A stretch of DNA of 64,000 nt from Solirubrobacter sp963736505 (GTDB lineage Bacteria; Actinomycetota; Thermoleophilia; Solirubrobacterales; Solirubrobacteraceae), in assembly GCA_963736505.1 (NCBI GenBank), contig CAVTOZ010000002.1, forward strand, positions 1 to 64,000, read 5' to 3'. This document shows positions 47,231-56,641 of this stretch, piece by piece. A program made the translations under genes and the position numbers. Numbering within the stretch: the stretch's first letter is position 1; every line of letters starts with the position of its first letter. The notes beneath the pieces are model-generated. The model was not told where the DNA came from and made no database searches. It saw nothing but the letters and a program-made list of their open reading frames with translations.

Positions 47231-48424
47231 TTAGCCGGCGGCGTCGAGGCGATCGGCGATGACGCGGGCGATGGCCAGCGACGACGTGGCCGCCGGGGAG
47301 GGCGCGTTGCGCACGTGCAACGCGCCCGCCGCGTCCGCGAACGCGAAGTCGTCGAGCAGCTTGCCGTCCCGGGCGACGGCCTGGGCGCGGATGCCGGCCG
47401 GGCCGTCGATGACGTCGGAGGCCTCCAGCGACGGGACGTAGGCGGCGCAGGCGCGGACGAAGGCGCGGCGGTTGGCGGCGAGATAGAGCTCGGAGACCCC
47501 CGTCCTCCACCACTTGCGCGCCATCCGCCACGTTCCCGGATAGCGGAGCGTGTCCCCGAGGTCCCGGCGGGAGACCGAAGACAACTTGTACGCCGTGCGG
47601 GAGGGCGCCAGCAACGCGGAAGGGCCAAGCCAGATCTCGCCATCCCAGCGCTTCGTCAGATGCACGCCCAAGAACGGCAGCGACGGGTCCGGGACCGGGT
47701 AGATGAGCGAGCGCACGAGGTGGCGGGCGGACTCGCGCAGCTGCAGGTACCCGCCCCGGAACGGGACGATCCGGGGATCGGCGGGCTCCCCCGAGGCTTC
47801 GGCCAACCGGTCCGACCAGGCGCCCGCGCATGCCACGACCTGTCGCGCCGGGATGTCGCCTCCCGACGTGTGCACGATCGTCACCCCGCCCGAGCGCGAC
47901 AGCGAGCGGACCGCGACGCCGGTCTGCACCTCGGCCCCGGCCGCCGTGATCTCGGAGGCCATCGCGCGGGCGACGGCCGTGAAGTCGACGATCCCCGTCG
48001 CGGGCGAGTGCAATGCGGCGACGCCGGTCGCGTACGGCTCGATCTCGCGCAGCTCGCCCGCGTTCAGGCGGCGCAGCCCGGGAACGCCGTTGGCCACCCC
48101 TCGGCGCTCCAGCTCATCGAGCCCGGCGAGCTCCGACGGATCGAGCGCGATGATCAGCTTCCCGCAGCGCTCGTACGCGATCGAGTGGCGATCGCAGAAC
48201 TCGTACAGGTCTCGCGCGCCCTCGACGCACAGCCGCGCCTTCAACGACCCCGGCGTGTAGTAGATCCCCGCGTGGATGACGCCGGAGTTGTGGCCGGTCT
48301 GGTGCGCGGCGATCGCGGGCTCGCGCTCGAGCACGAGCAGCCGGGCGTCGGGCGAGCGGCGCAGCAGCTCGCGCGCCGTTGCGAGCCCGAGGATGCCGGC
48401 CCCCACGATGACGGTGTCCCACAT
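47231..48424 (-). CDS. lhgO: FAD-dependent L-2-hydroxyglutarate oxidase-like enzyme
   Basis: 397 residues. The N-terminal dinucleotide motif VIVGAGILGLATARELL and the FAD-contact AHQTGHNSGVIHAGIYY are those of the LhgO group of the DAO superfamily. The C-terminal region has YVPSLEASDVIDGPAGIRAQ and VRNAPSPAATSSLAIA. LhgO oxidises L-2-hydroxyglutarate to 2-oxoglutarate, passing electrons to the membrane. The start overlaps the dehydratase stop (TGATG), so the genes are coupled. In this setting it may oxidise another 2-hydroxy acid. Confidence 0.85.
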   Translation of the reverse strand: MWDTVIVGAGILGLATARELLRRSPDARLLVLEREPAIAAHQTGHNSGVIHAGIYYTPGSLKARLCVEGARDLYEFCDRHSIAYERCGKLIIALDPSELAGLDELERRGVANGVPGLRRLNAGELREIEPYATGVAALHSPATGIVDFTAVARAMASEITAAGAEVQTGVAVRSLSRSGGVTIVHTSGGDIPARQVVACAGAWSDRLAEASGEPADPRIVPFRGGYLQLRESARHLVRSLIYPVPDPSLPFLGVHLTKRWDGEIWLGPSALLAPSRTAYKLSSVSRRDLGDTLRYPGTWRMARKWWRTGVSELYLAANRRAFVRACAAYVPSLEASDVIDGPAGIRAQAVARDGKLLDDFAFADAAGALHVRNAPSPAATSSLAIARVIADRLDAAG

Positions 48425-50118
48425 CAGTGGATCGCGGGCTCGGGGACGCCGCCGGCGCCGTGGAGGAAGTCGAAGTCGCAGCCCTCGTTGGCCTGCGTGA
48501 CGTGATCGGCGAACAACCGCTCGTAGCCGCGCGACGCGGGCCGCTCGCGCGGGACCCACGCCTCGCGACGCGACGCGAGCTCCCCGTCATCGACAAGCAG
48601 CTCGAGCGAGCGCGCCTCGACGTCGAGCGCGATCCGGTCGCCCGTGCGCACCAGCGCCAACGGCCCCCCGACGAACGACTCGGGGGCGACGTGCAGCACG
48701 CACGTCCCGTAGGCCGTGCCGCTCATGCGGGCGTCGGAGATTCGCACCATGTCATCAACGCCTGCCTGGAGCAGTTTCTTCGGGATCGGCAGCATCCCCC
48801 ACTCCGGCATGCCCGGACCGCCGAGCGGGCCGGCGTTGCGCAGGACCAGGACCGAGTCGGGCGTGACGTCCAATGACGGGTCGTCGAGCCGCGCGTTCAT
48901 GTCGTCGTAGTCCTCGAACACGACCGCGGGGCCGACGTGCGAGAGCAGCGACGCGGACGCCGCCGAGTGCTTGATGACCGCGCCGTCAGGGGCCAAGGAA
49001 CCGCGCAGGATCGCGAGCCCGCCGGACGCCAGCAGCGGGTTCGAGAGCGGCCGGATGACGTCGTCGTCGTAGACCTCGGCGCCGCGCAGGTTCTCCAGCA
49101 CCGTCATCCCCGACACCGTCATGACGTCGTGCAGCGACAGCCGCGACATCAGGCCCCGCAGGCCGCCGGCCTCGAAGAAGTCCTGCATCAGGTACTTGCC
49201 GGACGGCCGCAGGTTCGCCAGCACGGGGACGGACCGCGACAGCGAATCGAAGCGATCGAGCGACAAGGGCACGCCCGCGCGCCCGGCCATGGCGATCAGA
49301 TGGATCACCGCGTTCGTAGAGCCTCCGATGGCGAGAACGGTCGAAACGGCGTTCTCGAAATGCTCCGCGGAGAGCGACAGCGGAGACGAGATCAGCTCGA
49401 CGATCCGGCGGCCCGAGGCGACCGCCATGCGCGGATGCGCGGAGTCCGCGGCGGGAATCGACGCGGCGCCCGGCAGCGAGACGCCCAACGCCTCGGCGGC
49501 GGACGTCATCGTCGACGCCGTGCCCATGGTCATGCAGTGCCCGGGCGACGAGGCGATCCGCGTCTCCATCTCGTCCCACTCGTCCCGCGTCAGACGCCCG
49601 GCCCGCAGCTCGGCCCAGTACTTCCACACGTCCGAGCCGGAGCCGAGCACGCCGCCGCGGTACGAGGCGCGCAGCATCGGACCGGCCGGCACGTAGATGA
49701 ACGGCAGCCCGCACGAGACCGCGCCCATGATCAGCGCCGGCGTCGTCTTGTCGCACCCGCCCAACAGCACCGCGCCGTCGAACGGATACGACCGCAGCAG
49801 CTCCTCGGTCTCCATCGCCAGCAGGTTGCGGTAGAGCATCGTGGTCGGCTTCATGAACGGCTCGCTCAGCGAGATCGCCGGGATCTCCAGCGGGAACCCG
49901 CCCGCCTGCAGGACGCCGCGCTTGACGTCCTCCGCCCGCGCCCGCAGGTGCGTGTGGCACGGGTTGATGTCGCTCCACGTGTTGACGATCGCGACGACCG
50001 GCTTGCCGGCGAAGTCCTCGCGGTCGTAGCCCATCTGGAACGTCCGCGAGCGATGCCCGAACGACCGCAGGTCGTCGACGCCGTACCAGCGGTGGCTGCG
50101 CAGGTCTCCCACACCCAC
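48424..50118 (-). CDS. IlvD/Edd-family sugar-acid dehydratase
   Basis: 564 residues. Three cysteines of the iron-sulphur site are present: SDINPCHTH (about 54), LLGGCDKTTPA (about 122) and SPGHCMTMGT (about 195). The C-terminal hallmark ISDARMSGTAYGTCVLHVAP is also intact. The SDINPCHTHL form is typical of aldonate dehydratases (arabinonate, xylonate, gluconate type) rather than biosynthetic IlvD. The N-terminus may start at the GTG two codons later. It is coupled to the LhgO-like gene and divergent from an RraA-like gene, consistent with a sugar-acid breakdown unit. Confidence 0.88.
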   Translation of the reverse strand: MGVGDLRSHRWYGVDDLRSFGHRSRTFQMGYDREDFAGKPVVAIVNTWSDINPCHTHLRARAEDVKRGVLQAGGFPLEIPAISLSEPFMKPTTMLYRNLLAMETEELLRSYPFDGAVLLGGCDKTTPALIMGAVSCGLPFIYVPAGPMLRASYRGGVLGSGSDVWKYWAELRAGRLTRDEWDEMETRIASSPGHCMTMGTASTMTSAAEALGVSLPGAASIPAADSAHPRMAVASGRRIVELISSPLSLSAEHFENAVSTVLAIGGSTNAVIHLIAMAGRAGVPLSLDRFDSLSRSVPVLANLRPSGKYLMQDFFEAGGLRGLMSRLSLHDVMTVSGMTVLENLRGAEVYDDDVIRPLSNPLLASGGLAILRGSLAPDGAVIKHSAASASLLSHVGPAVVFEDYDDMNARLDDPSLDVTPDSVLVLRNAGPLGGPGMPEWGMLPIPKKLLQAGVDDMVRISDARMSGTAYGTCVLHVAPESFVGGPLALVRTGDRIALDVEARSLELLVDDGELASRREAWVPRERPASRGYERLFADHVTQANEGCDFDFLHGAGGVPEPAIH

Positions 50119-50127
50119 AATCTACGC

Positions 50128-50838
50128 ATGGACCCTCGCACGCGGGAGCTGCTCTCCCAGGTCAGCACCGCCACGATCACCACGCAGCTGCTCGCGCGCG
50201 GGCTGCGGAACACGTTCCTGCACGGCATCAAGCCGCTCAACCCGAGCAACGCGAGACTCGTCGGTGAAGCCTTCACGCTGAGATACATCCCCGCCCGCGA
50301 GGACCTCGACGTGCTCGCCGTCTTCAAGGACTACGACCACCCGCAGCGCAAGGCGGTCGAGTCCGTCCCGCCCGGGCACGTGCTCGTGATGGACTGCCGC
50401 GGCCAGGGCCGCGCGGCCTCCGCCGGCAACATCCTCGCGACGCGCCTGCAGACCAGGGGCGCCGCCGGCCTCGTGACCGACGGCACGCTGCGCGACACGC
50501 CGGAGATCGGCCAGCTCCAGATGCCCGCGTTCAGCGCGGGAGCGAGCCCGCTCACCAACCTCGCCCAGCACCACGCCGTCGACATGCAGGTCCCGATCGG
50601 CTGCGCGGAGGTCGCCGTCTACCCCGGCGACGTCGTCGTCGGCGACGAGGAGGGCGTCGTCTGCATCCCGGCCCACCTCGCGGACGAGATCGCGCAACCG
50701 GCCAAGGAGCAGGAGGATCTCGAGCGATTCATCCTCGAGGAGATCCAGGGCGGCCGCCCGCTGCGGGGGACCTACCCGCCCGACGAGGCGACCCTTACGC
50801 GCTACCACGAGTGGGCACGTAGAGATATCCACACCTGA
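50128..50838 (+). CDS. RraA-family aldolase/decarboxylase-like protein
   Basis: 236 residues from ATG 50128. RraA-fold motifs: STATITTQLLARGLRNTFLH, LVMDCRGQGRAASAGNILAT, RGAAGLVTDGTLRDTPEIGQ with the conserved GxxxDGxxRD pattern, and VYPGDVVVGDEEGVVCIPA. In this family these residues bind Mg and act in 4-hydroxy-4-methyl-2-oxoglutarate/4-carboxy-4-hydroxy-2-oxoadipate aldolases. Only nine bases separate its start from the dehydratase start on the other strand, so the promoters must overlap the coding regions or lie inside them. Confidence 0.85.
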   Translation: MDPRTRELLSQVSTATITTQLLARGLRNTFLHGIKPLNPSNARLVGEAFTLRYIPAREDLDVLAVFKDYDHPQRKAVESVPPGHVLVMDCRGQGRAASAGNILATRLQTRGAAGLVTDGTLRDTPEIGQLQMPAFSAGASPLTNLAQHHAVDMQVPIGCAEVAVYPGDVVVGDEEGVVCIPAHLADEIAQPAKEQEDLERFILEEIQGGRPLRGTYPPDEATLTRYHEWARRDIHT

Positions 50839-51055
50839 AGACGCCTGCCAGCCCTCGCGAGCCGCTCGCACCGAAGCGGGAAGCTTCCAATCGTGCTCCA
50901 GCGACTCTCCTCCCCGCAAAGGCACACCGCCTCTTCCGCCAATGCGCTTACACCGGCGGTAGACGCGCGCATCCTCGGCAGCGCAGCCGCAGGTGCCCTT
51001 CGCGTCGGCTCTGACCCAGCTGACGCAAGCATCTTCAATTGACAGACCCCCACGA

Positions 51056-51090
51056 CGAAGCCGAGCCCACTGACCCCGGGCTCGGCTTCG
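51056..51090. terminator. Strong hairpin, probable bidirectional transcription stop
   Basis: Perfect 13-bp inverted repeat (CGAAGCCGAGCCC / GGGCTCGGCTTCG) with a nine-base loop, in the 282-base gap between the RraA-like gene and the GNAT gene. No T-run follows, which is common in high-GC actinobacteria. The rest of the gap (50839-51055) holds no gene that I can support. Confidence 0.6.
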
Positions 51091-51120
51091 CCGCGTGGCG
51101 GCCCATTACTCTCCCGCCGA

Positions 51121-51876
51121 ATGGACGACGTGGTCTTGCGCCGGCGGCTATGGGAGGGATTCGCCGCCCTGCAGACCATGTTGGGCGGAAGCTCGCGCGG
51201 CGGCTCGGTGCTCGAGCGCGAGGAGCTCGTGGCCTCGGTCGTTCCCAGCGCGCCGGATTCGCCCGCGCTGAACGCCGCCGTGGCGCTCGTGCCCGAGGCG
51301 GCGCTGGACGCGCTCGAGGACCTCGCGGACTGCTACGCGGAGGCCGGCGTGCGCCGCTGGGCGGTGTGGGTCGACGGCGGCGCGCGCCCCGTCACGACCG
51401 CGCTACGCCGCGCCGGGCTCACGGTCGCGTCCGCCAGCCCCGGCATGGGCGCCGAGCTGCACGCGCTCAAGCTCGACCTGACGCTCGCCAACCCGGAGCC
51501 GACCGCCGACCTGCGCACCGTCGGGCGCGTGAACGACCTCGCCTACGGCAACGTCGACGCGCGGCTGGAGCGCACGCTGACCAACCTCTCCGAGGGCGAC
51601 CTGCGCGCCTACCGGGCCGACCTCAACGGCGCCCCCGCGGCCGTCGCGCTCGCGCTGCACCACTCCTACGACTGCGGCGTCAGCTTCGTGGCCACGCTGC
51701 CGCAGGCCCGCCGCCGCGGCCTCGCGACGCAGGTCATGCGAGCCGTCCTCGCCGACGCCCAGCGCAGCGGCATGACCACGATCACGCTGCAGGCGACCGA
51801 GCAGGGGGAGCGCCTGTACGCCCAGCTCGGCCTGCACCGGCTCGGGAACATGGAGCTGTGGGAGCACCGCCGTTGA
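51121..51876 (+). CDS. GNAT-family acetyltransferase
   Basis: 251 residues. The C-terminal GNAT domain has the acetyl-CoA motif FVATLPQARRRGLATQVMRA and the closing TLQATEQGERLYAQLGLHRL. The N-terminal half is a divergent GNAT-like repeat (SPALNAAVALVPEAALDALE). The substrate is unknown. It overlaps the Nudix gene by four bases (TTGA). Confidence 0.85.
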   Translation: MDDVVLRRRLWEGFAALQTMLGGSSRGGSVLEREELVASVVPSAPDSPALNAAVALVPEAALDALEDLADCYAEAGVRRWAVWVDGGARPVTTALRRAGLTVASASPGMGAELHALKLDLTLANPEPTADLRTVGRVNDLAYGNVDARLERTLTNLSEGDLRAYRADLNGAPAAVALALHHSYDCGVSFVATLPQARRRGLATQVMRAVLADAQRSGMTTITLQATEQGERLYAQLGLHRLGNMELWEHRR

Positions 51877-52397
51877 GTCTGAACCCGGCACTCGAGGACG
51901 TCCATCACTGCCCGCGCTGCGGCAAGCCGCCGGAGATCGAGTTCCCGCGCAGCATCACGTGCCCGCACTGCGGCTACGGCGCCTACTACAACCCGAAGCC
52001 GGTCGCGTGCGCGATCGCACACGACGAGCGCGACCGCGTCCTCCTGCTCCGGCGGGCCTTCTCCCCGAGCGTCGGGAAATGGTCGATGCCAGGCGGGTTC
52101 GTGGACCTCGGCGAGAGCGTCGAGGACGCCGCCAGGCGCGAGGTGATGGAGGAGATGGCGATCGAGATCGAGCTGACCGGGCTCGTCGGCGTCTACTCGC
52201 GGGCGGAGGATCGTACGCTGGTAGTGGTCTACTCGGCCACCGCGGGGGGCACACCGTCCCGGACGGAGGAGGCGCTGGAGGTTCGCGCTTTCGCGCCGAT
52301 CGACATCCCATGGCCTCAACTGGCGTTCTGGAGCGACACGCGGGCACTCCGCGACCACCTGAACCGCCTCCCCGGCGGGCCAGACGGGCGATCCTGA
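51873..52397 (+). CDS. Nudix hydrolase with N-terminal zinc ribbon
   Basis: 174 residues from TTG 51873. Two CxxC pairs (HHCPRCGKPP and ITCPHCGYG) form a zinc ribbon as in NADH pyrophosphatases. The Nudix box GGFVDLGESVEDAARREVMEEM satisfies the Gx5Ex7REUxEE rule. It likely hydrolyses a nucleoside diphosphate derivative. It overlaps both neighbours and is probably translated together with them. Confidence 0.9.
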   Translation: MSLNPALEDVHHCPRCGKPPEIEFPRSITCPHCGYGAYYNPKPVACAIAHDERDRVLLLRRAFSPSVGKWSMPGGFVDLGESVEDAARREVMEEMAIEIELTGLVGVYSRAEDRTLVVVYSATAGGTPSRTEEALEVRAFAPIDIPWPQLAFWSDTRALRDHLNRLPGGPDGRS

Positions 52398-53830
52398 TCG
52401 CGCGCCGCGCGCTGACGCTCCTGCTCGTCCTCGTCGCGACCTTCACCGGCGGCTACATGGCGCTCGTCGCCGTCACGCAGACGCGCGAGCTGTCGGTCGG
52501 CGAGATCCGCCTGTCGGTCTCCCCCGGCCACCGCGGCGCGATCGACGTCTACGTGCCGCTCGTGGACTGGGGCGCGCGCTTCGAGGCGATCCGGCTCCCG
52601 GTCCGCCTGCGCGTCGACCTGCAGACCGTCAACCGCACGGTCGCGGCGAGCGTCGCCCAGGGCGCGCCGCTGAACCTCGCGCAGGTGCGCTCCCAGGCGC
52701 GCGACGCGATCGCCGACTACCTGAAGACGCTGATCGCGCTCGTCGTGCTCGCGGGCGCCGCGCTGGGGCTGCTGGTCGCGTTCGCGATCCGCTCGCGCGC
52801 CGGCCCGCGCCTGCGCTGGACCGCGAGCCTCGCCGTCGTCGGCGCGCTCGGCATGGGCGCCGCGATGGTTGTGCTGATCCCGCCGCGCGGGGAGATCAAG
52901 AGCCCGCAGTACTACGCCCACGGGCCGGACATCCCGCGCGCGCTGGAGGCGGTCGAAGCGGTCCAGCGCACGCCGGGCGCGCTCGACCAGGAGCTCGACG
53001 CGCAGCTCGTCGGCCTCGCGCGGCTGGTCGTCGACCCCGGCCGCCGGCGCTCGCTGGCCGGCCAGCCCGTGGTCACGGTCGCGTCCGACCTCCACAACAA
53101 CCCGTTCGGGCTGACGGTGCTCCAGAGCGCCGCGCACGGCGGCCCGGTGTTCTTCGTCGGCGACCTGACCGATCGCGGGACGCCGCTGGAGACGCGCGTG
53201 GTGAGCCAGGCCGCGCACCTCGGCAAGCCGTTCGTGTTCGTCACCGGCAACCACGACTCCGACTTCCTCGCGCACGAGCTGGCGACCGACGGCGCCGTCG
53301 TGCTCACGCGCCACGGGCGGCTACGGGCCGACGGCCGCTTCGGGCCGATGGTCGCGCGCGTCGCGGGCCTGCGCGTGGCCGGCTACGACGACCCGTTCGA
53401 GCGCCTGACCGACCAGGACTTCAAGGACCGCTACGACAACACGCCCGACCCGCTGCAGCAGGACGAGTTCACGCGCTGGCTGCAGCCGCTGATCGGCAAG
53501 GTCGACGTGGTGATGGTGCACGAGCCGGCGCTGATCGCCCCGGCGCTCGAGATCCTGCGCGACAAGCCGCCTTCGCGGCCGCTCGTGTTCCTGGTCGGGC
53601 ACACGCACATCGCCGCGCTCGGGCAGCAGCCCGGCGTGACGGTGATCAACGGCGGCAGCGTCGGCGCGGGCGGGACGGGCAACCTGACCGAGAAGACGAA
53701 CATCGGCATCGCGCGCTTCACGTACACGCTCAAGCCCGCGTTCCAGCCGCTCGCCGCCGACCTCGTGACGATCGATCCCGGGACCGGCTCCTCCTCCGCC
53801 CGGCGTACCCGGCTGGATCCGAACGGGTAG
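52310..53830 (+). CDS. Membrane-anchored calcineurin-like metallophosphoesterase
   Basis: 506 residues from ATG 52310, which overlaps the Nudix gene by 88 bases; no better start is visible before the first membrane helix. Membrane segments: ALTLLLVLVATFTGGYMALV, TLIALVVLAGAALGLLVAFA and ASLAVVGALGMGAAMVVLI. The catalytic domain then shows VASDLHNNP, FFVGDLTDRG, VTGNHDSDF, VMVHEPAL and LVGHTHIAAL, a full metallophosphoesterase set. The topology puts the catalytic domain outside the membrane. Substrate unknown. Confidence 0.85.
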   Translation: MASTGVLERHAGTPRPPEPPPRRARRAILIARRALTLLLVLVATFTGGYMALVAVTQTRELSVGEIRLSVSPGHRGAIDVYVPLVDWGARFEAIRLPVRLRVDLQTVNRTVAASVAQGAPLNLAQVRSQARDAIADYLKTLIALVVLAGAALGLLVAFAIRSRAGPRLRWTASLAVVGALGMGAAMVVLIPPRGEIKSPQYYAHGPDIPRALEAVEAVQRTPGALDQELDAQLVGLARLVVDPGRRRSLAGQPVVTVASDLHNNPFGLTVLQSAAHGGPVFFVGDLTDRGTPLETRVVSQAAHLGKPFVFVTGNHDSDFLAHELATDGAVVLTRHGRLRADGRFGPMVARVAGLRVAGYDDPFERLTDQDFKDRYDNTPDPLQQDEFTRWLQPLIGKVDVVMVHEPALIAPALEILRDKPPSRPLVFLVGHTHIAALGQQPGVTVINGGSVGAGGTGNLTEKTNIGIARFTYTLKPAFQPLAADLVTIDPGTGSSSARRTRLDPNG

Positions 53831-53845
53831 TAGGTTGGGCGGCCA

Positions 53846-55042
53846 ATGGTCGCCGCCGACGAGCTCCTGCAGCTGGATCGCCGCCTGGTCTGGCACCCGT
53901 ACGGCCCGATGCCCGCGGAGCTGGCGCCGCTCCCGGTCGCGTCGGCCGAGGGCGTCCGGATCCGGCTCGAGGACGGGCGCGAGCTGATCGACGGCATGGC
54001 GTCCTGGTGGTGCGCGATCCACGGCTACCGCCACCCGGCGCTCGACGCCGCCGTGCGCGACCAGCTGGAGCGGATGGCGCACGTGATGTTCGGCGGGCTC
54101 ACGCACGAGGGCGCGGTCCGGCTGGCCGACCGGCTGGCGCGCTGGACGGGGATGGACCACGTGTTCTTCGCCGACTCCGGCAGCGTCTCGGTCGAGGTCG
54201 CGATCAAGCTCGCGCTGCAGTACTGGCACGGCGAGCGCACGCGCCTGATGACCGTCCGCGGCGGCTACCACGGCGACACGTTCGGCGCGATGGCGATCTG
54301 CGACCCGGACGGCGGGATGCACTCGATGTGGCGCGGCACGATCCCCGAGCACGTCTTCGCCCCGCTGCCGGAGTGGACGCCCGAGTGGGAGGCCGCCACG
54401 CGGGCGCTGGCCGCGCGCCACGCCCACGAGCTCGCGGCGATCGTGGTCGAGCCGATCGTCCAGGGCGCCGGCGGGATGCACTTCTACGCGCCCGAGTGCC
54501 TCCGACTGCTGCGCGAGCTGTGCGACGAGCACGGGATGCTGCTCGTCTTCGACGAGATCGCGACCGGCTTCGGGCGCACCGGCACGCTGTTCGCCGGGAC
54601 CGACTTCGGGCCGGACGTGATGTGCGTCGGCAAGGCGCTCACGGGCGGCTACATGACGCTCGCGGCGACGCTCTGCAAGGCGCACGTCGCCGAGCGCGTG
54701 GACGGGCCGCTGATGCACGGGCCGACGTTCATGGCGAACCCGCTCGCGGTCGCGTGCGCGCTCGCCTCCACGCAGCTGCTCGAGGACGGAACCTGGCGCG
54801 AGGACGTCGCGCGGATCGAGCGCGGGCTGAAGGCCGGCCTCCCCCCCGATGCGCGGGTTCTGGGCGCGATCGGCGTGATCGAGCTCGGCGAACCCGTGAA
54901 CATGGCCCGGGCCACGCGGATCGCCGTCGAGCACGGCGTCTGGCTGCGCCCGTTCCGCAACCTCATCTACTGCATGCCGCCCTACATCACCTCAGACGAG
55001 GACCTGGCCCGGATCACGGAGGCGATGGTCGCGTGCGCGTGA
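53846..55042 (+). CDS. bioA: Adenosylmethionine-8-amino-7-oxononanoate aminotransferase
   Basis: 398 residues. Class III PLP aminotransferase: LVWHPYGPMPAELAPLPV and the BioA-specific GMASWWCAIHGYRHPALDAA at the N-terminus, FADSGSVSVEVAIKLALQYW, GYHGDTFGAM, LVFDEIATGFGRTGTLFA and the PLP lysine about 263 in VGKALTGGYMTLAATL. It converts KAPA to DAPA in biotin synthesis, with SAM as amino donor. It is the first gene of the operon bioA-bioD-bioB-bsaP-bioF; its stop overlaps the bioD start. Confidence 0.96.
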   Translation: MVAADELLQLDRRLVWHPYGPMPAELAPLPVASAEGVRIRLEDGRELIDGMASWWCAIHGYRHPALDAAVRDQLERMAHVMFGGLTHEGAVRLADRLARWTGMDHVFFADSGSVSVEVAIKLALQYWHGERTRLMTVRGGYHGDTFGAMAICDPDGGMHSMWRGTIPEHVFAPLPEWTPEWEAATRALAARHAHELAAIVVEPIVQGAGGMHFYAPECLRLLRELCDEHGMLLVFDEIATGFGRTGTLFAGTDFGPDVMCVGKALTGGYMTLAATLCKAHVAERVDGPLMHGPTFMANPLAVACALASTQLLEDGTWREDVARIERGLKAGLPPDARVLGAIGVIELGEPVNMARATRIAVEHGVWLRPFRNLIYCMPPYITSDEDLARITEAMVACA

Positions 55043-55686
55043 TCGTCGTGACCGGGACCGACACGGGCGTCGGCAAGACGATCGTGTCCGCGGCGCTGGC
55101 CGCGCTGACCCCCGGTTCCGTGTACGTCAAGCCGGCGCAGACCGGCGGCGACGACGACGCGGCGACCGTCGCGCGGCTGTCGGGCGCGGAGACGCACGTG
55201 CTCGCGCGGTATCGAGACCCCCTGGCTCCGGCGACGGCGGCGCGGCGAGAAGGTCGCGTGGCGGTGCGGCCGAGCGACGTGGCCGCGTTCGTACGCGAGC
55301 TGGATGCCCCCCAGGTCATCGTCGAGGGCGCGGGCGGCCTGCTCGTGCGCTTCGACGACGAGGGCGGGACGCTGGCCGACGTGGCGGAGCTGCTGGACGC
55401 GCCCGTCCTCGTCGTCGCGCGCGCGGGCCTCGGCACGCTCAACCACACCGCGCTGACGCTGGAGGCGCTGCAGGCGCGCAACCTCGAGTGCGCCGGCGTC
55501 GTGATCGGCTCGTGGCCGCGCGAGCCGGACCTGGCGGCGCGCTGCAACCTCGAAGACCTCGGGCCGATCCTCGGCCGCATCCCGGAAGGCGCGGGAACCC
55601 TGAACCGCGAGGAGTTCCTCGCGACCGTACGAGCGAACATGGAGGCGTATGAGCATTCTCGAGATCGCGCGCGAGCAGGTACTTGA
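55033..55686 (+). CDS. bioD: Dethiobiotin synthetase
   Basis: 217 residues from GTG 55033. P-loop VTGTDTGVGKT at the N-terminus, YVKPAQTGGDDDA, APATAARREGR and VEGAGGLLVRFDDEG are the signature motifs. It closes the ureido ring using CO2 and ATP. The reading frame ends 38 bases inside bioB, so the last dozen residues are not conserved and the genes are tightly packed. Confidence 0.95.
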   Translation: MRVIVVTGTDTGVGKTIVSAALAALTPGSVYVKPAQTGGDDDAATVARLSGAETHVLARYRDPLAPATAARREGRVAVRPSDVAAFVRELDAPQVIVEGAGGLLVRFDDEGGTLADVAELLDAPVLVVARAGLGTLNHTALTLEALQARNLECAGVVIGSWPREPDLAARCNLEDLGPILGRIPEGAGTLNREEFLATVRANMEAYEHSRDRARAGT

Positions 55687-56641
55687 GCGCGGCGTCGGCC
55701 TCGACGAGGCGCAGACGCTGCAGGTCCTGCAGCTTCCGGACGAGTCCGTCGACGGCGCGCTCGCGCTCGCCCACGAGGTGCGGATGCGCCACTGCGGCCC
55801 CGAGGTCGAGGTCGAGGGCATCATCAGCCTCAAGACCGGCGGCTGCCCCGAGGACTGCCACTTCTGCTCGCAGTCGGGCCGCTTCGAGACGCCCGTGCGC
55901 TCCGTCCGGCTCGACATCCCGTCGCTCGTCGAGGCGGCGCGCGAGACGGCCGCCACCGGCGCGACCGAGTTCTGCATCGTCGCCGCCGTCCGCGGCCCCG
56001 ACGAGCGCCTGATGGAGGAGGTCCGCAAGGGCGTCAAGGCGATCACCGACGCGGTCGAGATCAACGTCGCGTGCTCGCTCGGCATCCTCACGCGGGCGCA
56101 GGGCGAGGAGCTGGCCGAGCTCGGCGTGCACCGCTACAACCACAACCTCGAGACGGCGCGCTCGCACTTCGGCAACGTCGTCACGACGCACACGTGGGAG
56201 GAGCGCTGGGAGACGCTGCAGCTCGTGCGCGAGCTGGGGATGGAGGTCTGCTGCGGCGGCATCATCGGCATGGGCGAGTCGCTCGCGCAGCGCGCCGAGC
56301 TGGCCGCGCAGTTCGCGTCGCTCGATCCCGACGAGGTGCCGCTGAACTTCCTCGACCCGCGCCCGGGCACGCCGTTCGCGGACCTCGAGCCGGTGCCCGC
56401 CACCGACGCGCTGCGCACGATCGCGGCGTTCCGGCTCGCGCTGCCGCGCACGATCCTGCGCTTCGCCGGCGGGCGCGAGCTGACGCTCGGCGACCTCGGC
56501 GCGCGCCAGGGGATGACCGGCGGGATCAACGCGATGATCGTCGGCAACTACCTGACCACGCTCGGACGCAGCCCGCAGGAGGACCTCGACCTGCTCGCGG
56601 AGCTGTCGATGCCGGTCAAGGAGCTGTCCAAGTCCCTGTGA
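55649..56641 (+). CDS. bioB: Biotin synthase
   Basis: 330 residues. Radical SAM cluster cysteines lie in GGCPEDCHFCSQSG (66, 70, 73). Other conserved blocks: GATEFCIVAAVRGP, EINVACSLGIL, RYNHNLETARSHF, GGIIGMGES, LNFLDPRPGTPF and the C-terminal FAGGRELTLGD with RQGMTGGINAMIVGNYLT. It inserts sulphur into dethiobiotin. A BsaP-like gene follows directly, as in mycobacteria. Confidence 0.97.
   Translation: MSILEIAREQVLERGVGLDEAQTLQVLQLPDESVDGALALAHEVRMRHCGPEVEVEGIISLKTGGCPEDCHFCSQSGRFETPVRSVRLDIPSLVEAARETAATGATEFCIVAAVRGPDERLMEEVRKGVKAITDAVEINVACSLGILTRAQGEELAELGVHRYNHNLETARSHFGNVVTTHTWEERWETLQLVRELGMEVCCGGIIGMGESLAQRAELAAQFASLDPDEVPLNFLDPRPGTPFADLEPVPATDALRTIAAFRLALPRTILRFAGGRELTLGDLGARQGMTGGINAMIVGNYLTTLGRSPQEDLDLLAELSMPVKELSKSL

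Noticed and set aside
53321..54934. Long minus frames under bioA and the phosphoesterase
   Set aside because: Antisense shadows of well-supported genes; no motifs.
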